Part shown: one piece after another, positions 19,860 to 27,860 of the stretch
Layout of the letters: every line of letters begins with the position of its first letter
Position numbering within the stretch: the stretch's first letter is position 1
From: Pseudomonas sp. LRP2-20
GTDB taxonomy: Bacteria > Pseudomonadota > Gammaproteobacteria > Pseudomonadales > Pseudomonadaceae
Direction of reading: 5' to 3'
Length of the DNA stretch: 64,000 nt
Assembly (NCBI RefSeq): GCF_024349685.1
Contig: NZ_AP025944.1
Coordinates: 3,788,001 to 3,852,000, forward strand
Notes under the pieces: model-generated
The model's input: only the letters and a program-made list of their open reading frames with translations
Databases searched by the model: none
What the model was told of the DNA's origin: nothing
Program-made: the position numbers and the translations under genes

Positions 19860-20204
19860 ATGAGCATGATGGACTGGGACGCCTACCGTAAGCAGTTGAT
19901 GGCCGGCATCGGCGATCTCAAGCAATTGTCCCCCGACACCGTGGCCGGCTACATGACCGCCAGCGGCGCGGGTGCCAAGACCAACCACCTCGACGCCAAG
20001 ACCCGCGAACTGATCTCCCTGGCCGTGGCCGTCACCACCCGCTGCGACGGCTGCATCGCCGTGCACTCACAGCAAGCCGTCAAGCACGGCGCCACCCGCG
20101 AGGAAATCGCCGAGGCCCTGGGTGTGGCCGTGGCGATGAACGCCGGGGCCGCGCTGGTCTACTCGGCCCGCGCCATGGATGCGGTGGGCAAGGCCAACGG
20201 CTGA
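19860..20204 (+). CDS. Carboxymuconolactone decarboxylase-family / AhpD-like protein
   Basis: A 114-residue all-helical protein with the redox motif TTRCDGCIAVHSQQAVKHGA, matching the AhpD-type CXXC...H active site. Such proteins are usually thioredoxin-like peroxidases or disulfide exchangers; true decarboxylation is unlikely with this motif. An AGGTGA Shine-Dalgarno precedes ATG 19860, so the upstream GTG at 19851 is rejected; ATG 19866 is an alternative. The gene is monocistronic or co-transcribed with the following GNAT. Confidence 0.87.
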   Translation: MSMMDWDAYRKQLMAGIGDLKQLSPDTVAGYMTASGAGAKTNHLDAKTRELISLAVAVTTRCDGCIAVHSQQAVKHGATREEIAEALGVAVAMNAGAALVYSARAMDAVGKANG

Positions 20205-20282
20205 AGGCAAGCGGCGTCGCCGCCCTTGCGCGACGGCGCCGCGCCACCCAGACTTGGCGGCCTAGCCATTGCAGGAACCGCC

Positions 20283-20852
20283 ATGATCCACATCCGCCCC
20301 ATGACGCCCGACGACTTCGAGCGTTTCTGGCCGACCTTCCAGGCCATCGTCCAGGCCCGCGAAACCTACGCCTTCGACCCCGAGCTGAACCTCGAGCAGG
20401 CACGCCAGCTGTGGCTGCAACTGCCCCTGCACACGCTGGTGGCCGAAGCGGATGGCGAGCTGCTCGGGTCCTACTACCTCAAGGCCAACGCCGCCGGCCC
20501 GGGCGCACATGTCGGCAATTGCGGCTACATGGTCTGCGAGGCCGCCCGTGGCCGTGGCGTGGCCCGGCTGATGTGCGAGCACTCGCAGAAGCTGGCGCGC
20601 CAGGAGGGCTTCCTGGCGTTGCAGTTCAATTCGGTGGTGGCGAGCAACGAAGTGGCCGTGGCGTTGTGGACCAAGCTGGGCTTCGAGACCGTTGGCCGGC
20701 TGCCCAAAGCCTATCGCCATGCCCGCCTGGGCTTGGTCGACTGCCTGGTGATGTACAAGTGGCTGGCCGATGAGCCAGTGGTGGAAAAGCCGCCGCTGCT
20801 GATCGGGCGCAAGAACATCGAGGCACGGGTGTCGCGCCGCCGCGGGCGCTGA
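20283..20852 (+). CDS. GNAT-family N-acetyltransferase
   Basis: A 189-residue acetyltransferase: MIHIRPMTPDDFERFWPTF at the start, the acetyl-CoA loop EAARGRGVARLMCEHSQ (motif A) and NEVAVALWTKLGFETVGRLP (motif B). It resembles phosphinothricin/L-methionine sulfoximine-type acetyltransferases, but the substrate is not determinable. The ATG at 20283 follows AGGA. It lies 78 bases downstream of the AhpD-like gene. Confidence 0.87.
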   Translation: MIHIRPMTPDDFERFWPTFQAIVQARETYAFDPELNLEQARQLWLQLPLHTLVAEADGELLGSYYLKANAAGPGAHVGNCGYMVCEAARGRGVARLMCEHSQKLARQEGFLALQFNSVVASNEVAVALWTKLGFETVGRLPKAYRHARLGLVDCLVMYKWLADEPVVEKPPLLIGRKNIEARVSRRRGR

Positions 20853-20896
20853 CACACGCATTTGACGCACTGGCCATTCAATGGTCAGATGCGCGC

Positions 20897-21078
20897 CAGT
20901 TTCAGGTGTCCTGCGCCGCCGTGCGCAGGGTGAAACGGGAAGCCGGTGCGTCGTGGTCCACGACAAGTCCGGCGCTGCCCCCGCAACGGTAAGCGAGCGA
21001 TGCCTTCGACACACCACTGTGCGCCAGCATGGGAAGGTGAAGGCCTCACGACCCTCGCAAGCCCGGAGACCGGCCTGA
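20897..21078 (+). ncRNA. Cobalamin riboswitch 1
   Basis: Recognisable B12-element blocks in order: TTCAGGTGTCC, AGGGTGAAACGGGAAGCCGGTG, the invariant GCTGCCCCCGCAACGGTAA, CACTGTGCGCCAGCATGGGAAGG and the 3' block AGCCCGGAGACCGGCCT. It lies in the leader of the TonB receptor at 21200. Adenosylcobalamin binding should reduce expression through the ~120-base expression platform that follows, which contains a CGCAGG/CCTGCG stem. Confidence 0.93.
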
Positions 21079-21199
21079 AGCGCTACTTGGCAACCCGCGG
21101 TGGGCGGGCGCAGGCCGGTATCCGCGTGCGCCTGCGTACGGGGTGCGCCTTTGCGTGTTTTCCACCGGGATCCATTCATTCCTGCAGCAGTGGAACGAC

Positions 21200-23317
21200 A
21201 TGTCCCGATTGATCAAGCTTCATCCCCTGGCGGCCTGCCTGGCCGTTACCCTGCCAGCCCTGGCCGACGAACCGGTGCTGAACCTCCCCTCCACGGCCAT
21301 CACCGATACCCGTGACCCACAGCGCGTCGACCTGGCCACGCCGACCGAAGCCGGCTCACGGCTGCACCTCAGTGCCCTGGAAACCCCAGCCAGCACCAGC
21401 AACATCACGGCCGAACAGATCGAGCAGCGCAACAACCTCACCGTGCAAGACGCCGTGACCCGCTCGCCCGGCATCACCTTCATCGGCAACCCAGGCGATG
21501 GCGGCACCGGCCTGTCGGCACGCGGCTTCGCCGGCCATGGCTCGGTGATGACCCTGTTCGACGGGGCGCGCCTGTACACCGGGGCCGGCACCCAGACCTT
21601 CCCGGTCGACCCGTGGATGGTCGAGCAGATCGACGTGATCCGCGGCCCGGCTTCGGTACTGTATGGCGAAGGCGCCACCGGGGCGGTGATCAACGTGATC
21701 CCGAAAAAACCGTTCACCGGCGACATCCATAACCGCCTGCGTCTGGGCTACGGCTCGTGGGATCGCCAGCAGCTCGGCCTGGACAGCGGTGGCAGCCTCA
21801 GCGAGCGCCTGAGCTACCGCCTGACCCTCAACCAGCAGGCCGGCAACGGCTGGGTCGACCGCACCGATTCACGTAGCCTGGCCCTGAGTGTTGCACTGCG
21901 CTTCGATGCCAGCGACGACCTGAGTTTCACCCTGGCTCACGAGCGCGGCGACGCCCAGCCCGCCAACTACTACGGCACGCCGCTGATCGACGGCCATTAC
22001 CGCAGCAGCCTGCGCAAGAAGAACTACAACATCCAGAACGACGTACAGCGCTACCACGACGAGTGGAGCCGATTCACCACCGACTGGGCGATCAACGACC
22101 ACCTCAGCGCCAGCAACCAGCTCTACTACATCAAGAGCCGCCGCCACTGGCGCAACGCCGAGAACTACAGCTGGGACGCCGGGCGCGAGCAACTGGAGCG
22201 CCAAAGCTACCTGGAGATCAAGCACAACCAGGAGCAGGTCGGCGACCGCCAGACCTTCAGCTTCGACCACAGCCTGCTTGGCCTGGCCAGCAAGACGCTG
22301 GTCGGTGTCGAGTACAACAAGGTGCGCTTCAACGTCGACAGCAACCGGCCCTACAACGATGTGGGCGGCGACTTCATCGACCCGTGGCAGCCGAGCCCAG
22401 GCGGGTTCCACAGCGATTCGCCGACCCGCCCGCAGACGCTGTCCAGCACCCACACCTTCGCCCTGTTCGCCGAGAACCGCCTGCAACTCAGCGAACGCCT
22501 GTCGCTGGTGACTGGCGTGCGCCGCGACCAGAACCATATCGACCGCGACAACCTGGTCGACGGCAGCCGCAACGACCGCAGCCTGCAAGGCGGCAACTGG
22601 CGCGCCGGGTTGGTGTTCGCGGTCAGCGACGACCTGTCGCTCTACGGCCAGTACTCCACCAGCGAGGACGGCGTGGACAACCTGGTCAGCCTCAGCCCGA
22701 CGCAGATGCACTACGACCTGACCAAGGCGAAGCAGACCGAACTGGGCCTCAAGCAGCGCTTCTGGGAGGGCCGTGGCGAGTGGACGCTGGCGGCGTTCCA
22801 TATCGTCAAGCGCAAGCTGCTGGTGGATGACCCGATCACCCACGAGGCGCAGCAGGCCGGGCAGCAGACCTCCGATGGCCTGGAGATGTCGCTGGAGCTG
22901 GCCCTGGGGCAGCAGTGGCAGGTGTCGGCCAATGCCGCGCTGGTGCGGGCGAAGTTCGATGACTTCGAGGAGGTGGTCGATGGCGTGGCCCAGGACCGTG
23001 CCGGCAACCGGCCGGCCAATGTACCGCGGCGCACGGCCAACCTGTGGTTGAGCAAGGGCTTTGGCCAGCAGGTGGAAGCCGGGATTGGCGCGCGGTATGT
23101 GGATGAGCGCTATGCCGACACGGCCAATAGCCAGCGTGCGCCGGGGTATACCGTGGTCGATGCGAACATCGGCTGGCAGGTGCTTCCGGATGTGCGGCTG
23201 GGGTTGCAGGTGAACAACCTGTTCGACCGGGAGTATGTGGCGTCGATATTCAGTGGCGAGCAATGGGTGATGGGCGCACCACGGTCGTATTTCGCCACCG
23301 TGGATTACACCTTCTGA
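21200..23317 (+). CDS. TonB-dependent outer-membrane receptor under cobalamin control
   Basis: A 705-residue receptor with signal peptide (MSRLIKLHPLAACLAVTLPALA|DEP), an N-terminal plug (QDAVTRSPGITFIGNPGDGG, then IRGPASVLYGEGATGAVINV) and a C-terminal beta barrel ending in the aromatic YFATVDYTF. By sequence it resembles the FhuE/FepA siderophore-receptor type more than classical BtuB, yet its leader carries a cobalamin riboswitch, so the ligand is probably a corrinoid or related metal complex (inference). The ATG at 21200 places the signal peptide directly; the frame from 21143 would lack one. Confidence 0.9.
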   Translation: MSRLIKLHPLAACLAVTLPALADEPVLNLPSTAITDTRDPQRVDLATPTEAGSRLHLSALETPASTSNITAEQIEQRNNLTVQDAVTRSPGITFIGNPGDGGTGLSARGFAGHGSVMTLFDGARLYTGAGTQTFPVDPWMVEQIDVIRGPASVLYGEGATGAVINVIPKKPFTGDIHNRLRLGYGSWDRQQLGLDSGGSLSERLSYRLTLNQQAGNGWVDRTDSRSLALSVALRFDASDDLSFTLAHERGDAQPANYYGTPLIDGHYRSSLRKKNYNIQNDVQRYHDEWSRFTTDWAINDHLSASNQLYYIKSRRHWRNAENYSWDAGREQLERQSYLEIKHNQEQVGDRQTFSFDHSLLGLASKTLVGVEYNKVRFNVDSNRPYNDVGGDFIDPWQPSPGGFHSDSPTRPQTLSSTHTFALFAENRLQLSERLSLVTGVRRDQNHIDRDNLVDGSRNDRSLQGGNWRAGLVFAVSDDLSLYGQYSTSEDGVDNLVSLSPTQMHYDLTKAKQTELGLKQRFWEGRGEWTLAAFHIVKRKLLVDDPITHEAQQAGQQTSDGLEMSLELALGQQWQVSANAALVRAKFDDFEEVVDGVAQDRAGNRPANVPRRTANLWLSKGFGQQVEAGIGARYVDERYADTANSQRAPGYTVVDANIGWQVLPDVRLGLQVNNLFDREYVASIFSGEQWVMGAPRSYFATVDYTF

Positions 23318-23324
23318 TTTGAGG

Positions 23325-23432
23325 GCCTCTTCGCGGGTGAATCGGGGCGCCGAACCGCCGCTCCCACAGGGATTGCAAAAGCTTCAGGCCTTGCACAGTA
23401 CCTGTGGGAGCGGGCTTGCCCGCGAAGAGGCC
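23325..23432. repeat. REP doublet (REPIN-like)
   Basis: GCCTCTTCGCGGG at the left pairs with CCCGCGAAGAGGC at the right, and CTCCCACAGG with CCTGTGGGAG inside. These are two REP sequences in opposite orientation, with the left one interrupted by an imperfect GGTGAATCGGGGCGCC insertion. It lies between the TonB receptor and the DUF1624-like gene and may terminate transcription. Confidence 0.8.
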
Positions 23433-23475
23433 AGCTCAGGCAACTCAAAAACTGCTATCAACCGCAAATAAAATA

Positions 23476-23488
23476 GTTATAAGATAAC
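23476..23488. promoter_or_regulatory. Zur-like box GTTATAAGATAAC
   Basis: A palindrome GTTAT-AAG-ATAAC sits in an AT-rich stretch 39 bases before the DUF1624-like ATG. It matches the GTTATANNATAAC form reported for gammaproteobacterial Zur sites and would overlap a promoter. This suggests repression by zinc-loaded Zur, which is inferred. Confidence 0.5.
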
Positions 23489-23526
23489 GTTTCATTTGAC
23501 ATTGATTCCTGCCTGCGACCCTTTCC

Positions 23527-24693
23527 ATGACCAGTGCCTCAGCCACCCCCACCCTGCTTACCCAGCGCCTGCAGAGCATCGATGCCCTGCGCGGCCTGGT
23601 GATCCTGTTCATGCTCCTCGACCACGTGCGCGAAACCTTTTTCCTGCACCGCCAGGTCAGCGACCCGATGAGCATCGATGCCACCGACCCGTCGCTGTTC
23701 GCCAGCCGCACCCTGGCCCACCTGTGCGCCCCGGTGTTCGTCCTGCTCACCGGCCTGTCGGCCTGGCTGTATGGCGAGAAGTACCAGGGCCGCAGCGATG
23801 TCTCGGCGTTCCTGTTCAAGCGCGGGCTGTTCCTGGTGGTGCTGGAATTCACCCTGGTCAACTTCGCCTGGACCTTCCAGCTGCCGCCGAGCGTGATCTA
23901 CATGCAGGTGATCTGGGCCATCGGCGTGAGCATGATCGCCCTGTCGCTGCTGGTGTGGCTGCCACGCCCTGCCCTGCTCACCCTGGGCGCGCTGATCATC
24001 GCCGGGCACAACCTGCTCGACGGCCTGCACTTCGGCGTGGACTCGGCCATGCACGTGCCGTGGGCGATCCTGCATGAGCGTGGCTGGCTGGAAGTCTCGG
24101 AGAACCTGCGCCTGCGCACCTCCTACCCGGTGCTGCCGTGGATCGGCGTGATCGCCCTGGGCTATGGCCTGGGCCCGTGGTTCGCCCGTGGCAGCGACGC
24201 CGCCGAGCGCCAGCATCGGCTGCTGATGGCCGGCGTCATTGCCCTGCTCGGCTTCATGGTGCTGCGCCTCTACAACGGCTACGGTGAAGCGCCGTGGAGC
24301 GGCTATCCAACCATCACCCAGACGCTGATGAGCTTCTTCAACATCACCAAGTACCCGCCTTCGCTGCTGTTCCTGGCCCTGACCCTGGGCTGTGGCCTGC
24401 TGTTGCTGCGCGCCTTCGAACGCGCAGGGCTTGCCCGCTGGATCAGCGCCCTGGCGGTGTTCGGCGCGGCGCCGATGTTCTTCTACCTGCTGCACCTGTA
24501 CGTGCTCAAATTGCTGTACCTGGCCTGCGTGGCGCTGCTCGGCCTCAACCATGGCGACTACTTCGGCTTCGATGGCATCGGCGCGGTGTGGCTGGCTGCG
24601 CTGCTGCTGGCAGTGGCGCTGTACCTGCCGGTGCGCGGGTTCGCCCGGCTCAAGGCGCGCCGGCGCGACATCCGCTGGCTGAAGTACTTCTGA
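23527..24693 (+). CDS. DUF1624 (HGSNAT/YeiB-like) integral membrane protein
   Basis: A 388-residue polytopic protein with about nine or ten hydrophobic helices. It opens with RLQSIDALRGLVILFMLLDHVRE, the DUF1624/heparan-alpha-glucosaminide acetyltransferase-like signature RXXSXDXXRGXXXXXMXXDH. Some members move acetyl groups across the membrane onto periplasmic sugars; the substrate here is unknown. It sits between two cobalamin-riboswitch units and has a Zur-like palindrome upstream. No clear Shine-Dalgarno is seen. Confidence 0.82.
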   Translation: MTSASATPTLLTQRLQSIDALRGLVILFMLLDHVRETFFLHRQVSDPMSIDATDPSLFASRTLAHLCAPVFVLLTGLSAWLYGEKYQGRSDVSAFLFKRGLFLVVLEFTLVNFAWTFQLPPSVIYMQVIWAIGVSMIALSLLVWLPRPALLTLGALIIAGHNLLDGLHFGVDSAMHVPWAILHERGWLEVSENLRLRTSYPVLPWIGVIALGYGLGPWFARGSDAAERQHRLLMAGVIALLGFMVLRLYNGYGEAPWSGYPTITQTLMSFFNITKYPPSLLFLALTLGCGLLLLRAFERAGLARWISALAVFGAAPMFFYLLHLYVLKLLYLACVALLGLNHGDYFGFDGIGAVWLAALLLAVALYLPVRGFARLKARRRDIRWLKYF

Positions 24694-24738
24694 TTTGGCG
24701 TTTCACCCGGCGGCCGGATCGTCTACCATGCGGGCCGC

Positions 24739-24910
24739 CGGTTTCCACCACGGAATTAATAGGGAATCCCAGGGCCCGCCCCACAAGGCGCGCCAATCGG
24801 AACTGCCCCCGCAACTGTAGGTGCCGAGCCTGCTCCATCGATGCCACTGGATCAACAGATCCGGGAAGGCCGGAGCCGGGCGAGGACGCACCAGTCAGGA
24901 GACCTGCCGG
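24739..24910 (+). ncRNA. Cobalamin riboswitch 2
   Basis: Canonical B12-element blocks: GGTTTCC, GGAATTAATAGGGAATCC, GAACTGCCCCCGCAACTGTA, GATGCCACTGG, CCGGGAAGGCC, GCGAGGACGCACCAGTCAGGAGACCTGCC. It precedes the ABC importer operon at 25035. A GCCCCTG/CAGGGGC hairpin at 24957-24976 in the 124-base linker may be part of the expression platform. Confidence 0.95.
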
Positions 24911-25034
24911 CAAACATTCACCAACCGGCGGGGTGTCCGGGATGGCCATCCGTGTTGCCCCTGTACATGCAGGGGCTCGGCGATGCCTGTCCGTGCGTTC
25001 CTCACCAGAACTGTCCGATAGGAGATCGCCCAGC

Positions 25035-26045
25035 ATGCTGCCCCGTATCGCCACCTTGCTCGCAGGCCTGAGCCTCACCGGCCTGGCCCAGGCCGCCGCC
25101 ACCCACTACCCGCTAACCCTCGACAACTGCGGCACAGCGCAGACCTTCACCCAGGCGCCCGAGCGTGCGGTCACCATAGGCCAGGCCGGCACTGAAATGC
25201 TCTATGCGCTGGGCCTGGGCGACAAACTGGCCGGGACCTCGCTGTGGTACAACAACGTGCTCCCCGAGTACCAGGCGCAAAACGCTCAGGTGCCGCGCCT
25301 GGCCGACAATGAGCCCAGTTTCGAAGCCGTGGTCGGCAAGCGCCCGCAGCTGGTGGCAGTGCAGTTCGAGTGGATGGTCGGCGCCCAGGGCGCGGTCGCT
25401 ACCCGTGAACAGTTCAGCGAGCTGAACATCCCGACCTACCTGCTGCCCTCGGACTGCGAAGGCAAGGACAACCTGGTCGGCGCCGACGGCACCCGCCTGC
25501 AGGCGTTTCAGATCGAGAGCATCTACAAGAGCGTCAGCCAACTGGCCGAGATCTTCGATGTGCAGGACCATGGCGCCGCACTCAATGCCGACCTCAAGGC
25601 TCGCCTGGACAGCGCGAAACAGCAACTGAGCGGCAAGGACCTGAGCAACACCTCGGCCCTGTTCTGGTTCTCCAGTGCCGACCTCGGCATCGCTCCCTAC
25701 GTTGCCGGCCGTCAGGGCGTGGCCGATTTCATGCTGCGAACGCTGGGCGTGCGCAACGTGGTCGAGTCCACCGAGGAGTGGCCGACCGTGGGCTGGGAAA
25801 CCCTGGCCAAAGCCAACCCGACCTGGCTGATCATCGCGCGCATGGACCGCCGCCGCTACCCTGCCGACGACTATCAGAAGAAGCTCGAATTCCTCCACAG
25901 CGACCCGGTGACGAAGCACATGGACGCGGTGAAAAACAACCGCATCATCATCCTCGATGCCGACGCCATGCAGGCCGGTATCCGCTTGTTCCGTGGCCTG
26001 CAGACCCTGTCTGCGGCCTTCGCCAGCGGCAAAGCGGCGCAGTGA
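25035..26045 (+). CDS. Periplasmic corrinoid/metal-chelate binding protein (BtuF/FecB-like)
   Basis: A 336-residue type III solute-binding protein with signal peptide MLPRIATLLAGLSLTGLAQAA. The features are typical of the TroA/FecB superfamily: YPLTLDNCGTAQTF, then APERAVTIGQAGTEMLYALGLGDKLAGTS. A long mid-helix region and a C-terminal lobe follow. It is longer than E. coli BtuF (266 residues) and closer to the chelate-binding proteins annotated as cobalamin/Fe3+ or putative F420-0 uptake. The cobalamin riboswitch in its leader favours a corrinoid. AGGAG lies ten bases before the ATG. Confidence 0.85.
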   Translation: MLPRIATLLAGLSLTGLAQAAATHYPLTLDNCGTAQTFTQAPERAVTIGQAGTEMLYALGLGDKLAGTSLWYNNVLPEYQAQNAQVPRLADNEPSFEAVVGKRPQLVAVQFEWMVGAQGAVATREQFSELNIPTYLLPSDCEGKDNLVGADGTRLQAFQIESIYKSVSQLAEIFDVQDHGAALNADLKARLDSAKQQLSGKDLSNTSALFWFSSADLGIAPYVAGRQGVADFMLRTLGVRNVVESTEEWPTVGWETLAKANPTWLIIARMDRRRYPADDYQKKLEFLHSDPVTKHMDAVKNNRIIILDADAMQAGIRLFRGLQTLSAAFASGKAAQ

Positions 26046-27058
26046 TGAAAGCACTGCCCTACAGCGCTCTGGCCCTGCTGGCCCTGCTCACAGCCGTGCT
26101 GGCCGGCACCGCCATCGGCGAGACCAACCTGTCGCCGGGCGTGGTCTGCCAGGTGCTGGCCAACCACCTGTGGCAGGCCGGCTACCCGGTCGACCCGATC
26201 GACGCCGGCATCGTCTGGAACTACCGCCTGCCCCGCTCGCTGGTCGCCGCCGCCTGCGGTGCGGGGCTGGCGACCTGCGGGGTGATCCTGCAGGCGCTGC
26301 TGCGCAATCCGCTGGCCGAACCTTACCTGCTGGGCCTGTCCGCCGGCGCCTCGACCGGCGCGGTGCTGGTCGGCCTGCTGGGCCTGGGCAGCGCAGCCCT
26401 GAGCATGTCCGGCGGCGCCTTCGCCGGTGCCCTGGCGGCGTTCGCCCTGGTGCTGGTGCTGGCCCGTGCCGCCGGACCAGGCGGCAACAATGCCCAGGTG
26501 ATCCTCGCCGGCATCGCCGGCTCGCAGCTGTTCAACGCCCTCACTGCCTTTCTCATCACCAAGTCAGCCACCGCCGAGCAGGCCAGGGGCATCCTGTTCT
26601 GGCTGCTAGGCAACCTCAGTGGGGTGCGTTGGCCGTCGGTGTGGCTGGCCATGCCGGTGGCCGTGTTCGGGCTGATAGTGTGCCTGTGGCACCGTCGGGC
26701 GCTGGATGCCTTTACCTTCGGCGCCGACTCGGCGGCGTCGCTGGGCATTGCCGTACGCCGTAGCCAGTTGCTGCTGATCAGTTGCGCGGCGCTGGTGACG
26801 GCGGTGATGGTCTCGATCGTCGGCGCTATCGGCTTCGTCGGCCTGGTCATTCCCCATGCCTTGCGCCTGCTGCTCGGCCCAGGCCATAGCCGCTTGCTGC
26901 CGGCCAGCGCCCTGGGGGGTGCGTTGTTCCTGATTGCCGCCGATATCCTCTCGCGCACGCTGATCCCCGGCCAGGCGATCCCGGTGGGCGTGGTCACCGC
27001 ACTGCTCGGCGCGCCGGTATTTGCCCTGATCCTGGTCAGCCGGAGGGGGCGCCCATGA
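26045..27058 (+). CDS. ABC permease, FecCD/BtuC family
   Basis: A 337-residue inner-membrane permease with about ten helices. Family motifs: VWNYRLPRSLVAAACGAGLATCGVILQALLRNPLAEPYLLG near the N-terminus and GFVGLVIPHALRLLLGPGHSRLLP near the C-terminus (ATPase coupling loop). Its ATG overlaps the binding-protein stop (TGATG), giving translational coupling. It should carry the corrinoid or chelate through the inner membrane. Confidence 0.92.
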   Translation: MKALPYSALALLALLTAVLAGTAIGETNLSPGVVCQVLANHLWQAGYPVDPIDAGIVWNYRLPRSLVAAACGAGLATCGVILQALLRNPLAEPYLLGLSAGASTGAVLVGLLGLGSAALSMSGGAFAGALAAFALVLVLARAAGPGGNNAQVILAGIAGSQLFNALTAFLITKSATAEQARGILFWLLGNLSGVRWPSVWLAMPVAVFGLIVCLWHRRALDAFTFGADSAASLGIAVRRSQLLLISCAALVTAVMVSIVGAIGFVGLVIPHALRLLLGPGHSRLLPASALGGALFLIAADILSRTLIPGQAIPVGVVTALLGAPVFALILVSRRGRP

Positions 27059-27843
27059 CGGCCATGAACACCGCGCAACTGGCGCCACTCGCGTGCCATG
27101 GCCTGGGCTTGCAACTGTCGGGCAACACCGTGCTGAGCAACGTCGAACTCAGCGTGGTGGCCGGTGAGACCTTGGCCATCGTCGGCCCCAACGGTTCAGG
27201 CAAGTCGTCCCTGCTCAAGCTGCTGGCCGGCTTGCGCACACCCGATACAGGCAGCGTGCAGCTGCTTGGCGAGCCACTGGCACGCCTGCCGCGCCGGCGT
27301 ATCGCCCAGGCCCTGGCGCTGGTCGAGCAACAAGCCGACACCCTCGATGCGATCAGCGTGTTCGATGCCGTAGCCCTGGGCCGCACGCCGTGGCTGTCGG
27401 CGCTGGCCCCGTTTTCCAGGGAGGACCGCGCCATCGTCGAGCAGGCCCTGGCCGACCTCGATGCCGCGCATCTGCGCGCACGCATCTGGCGTTCGTTGTC
27501 CGGCGGCGAGCGCCAGCGCGTGCACATCGCCCGTGCCCTGGCCCAGCGCCCACAGGTACTGCTGCTCGACGAGCCGACCAACCACCTGGACATCCAGCAC
27601 CAGCTAAGCCTGCTGCAGCAGGTGCAGGCACTGCCAGTGACCACCTTGGTGGCCCTGCACGACCTCAACCAGGCACTGACCTGCGACCGCGTGGCGGTGC
27701 TCGACAACGGCCACCTGGTCGCCCTCGGCAAGCCGCTGGAGGTGCTCACCCCCGAGCGCCTGCTGAGCACTTTCGGCGTGCACGCCCACTACCTCACCGA
27801 CCCCTTCGACGGCGCGCGCATCCTGCGTTTTCGCGCCCCCTGA
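27055..27843 (+). CDS. ABC ATPase, FecE/BtuD family
   Basis: A 262-residue ATP-binding subunit with Walker A GPNGSGKSS, Q-loop VEQQADTLDAISVFD, signature LSGGERQRVHIARAL, Walker B VLLLDEPTNHLD and H-loop LVALHDLNQAL. It overlaps the permease gene by four bases and completes the ABC importer. An ATG at 27064 is an alternative start. Confidence 0.93.
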   Translation: MTAMNTAQLAPLACHGLGLQLSGNTVLSNVELSVVAGETLAIVGPNGSGKSSLLKLLAGLRTPDTGSVQLLGEPLARLPRRRIAQALALVEQQADTLDAISVFDAVALGRTPWLSALAPFSREDRAIVEQALADLDAAHLRARIWRSLSGGERQRVHIARALAQRPQVLLLDEPTNHLDIQHQLSLLQQVQALPVTTLVALHDLNQALTCDRVAVLDNGHLVALGKPLEVLTPERLLSTFGVHAHYLTDPFDGARILRFRAP

Positions 27844-27860
27844 ACCCGGAAGTGCCTGCC

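Noticed and set aside
21869..23263. 464-codon minus-strand frame inside the TonB receptor
   Set aside because: The receptor frame has signal peptide, plug and barrel motifs; the opposite frame is a GC-bias shadow.
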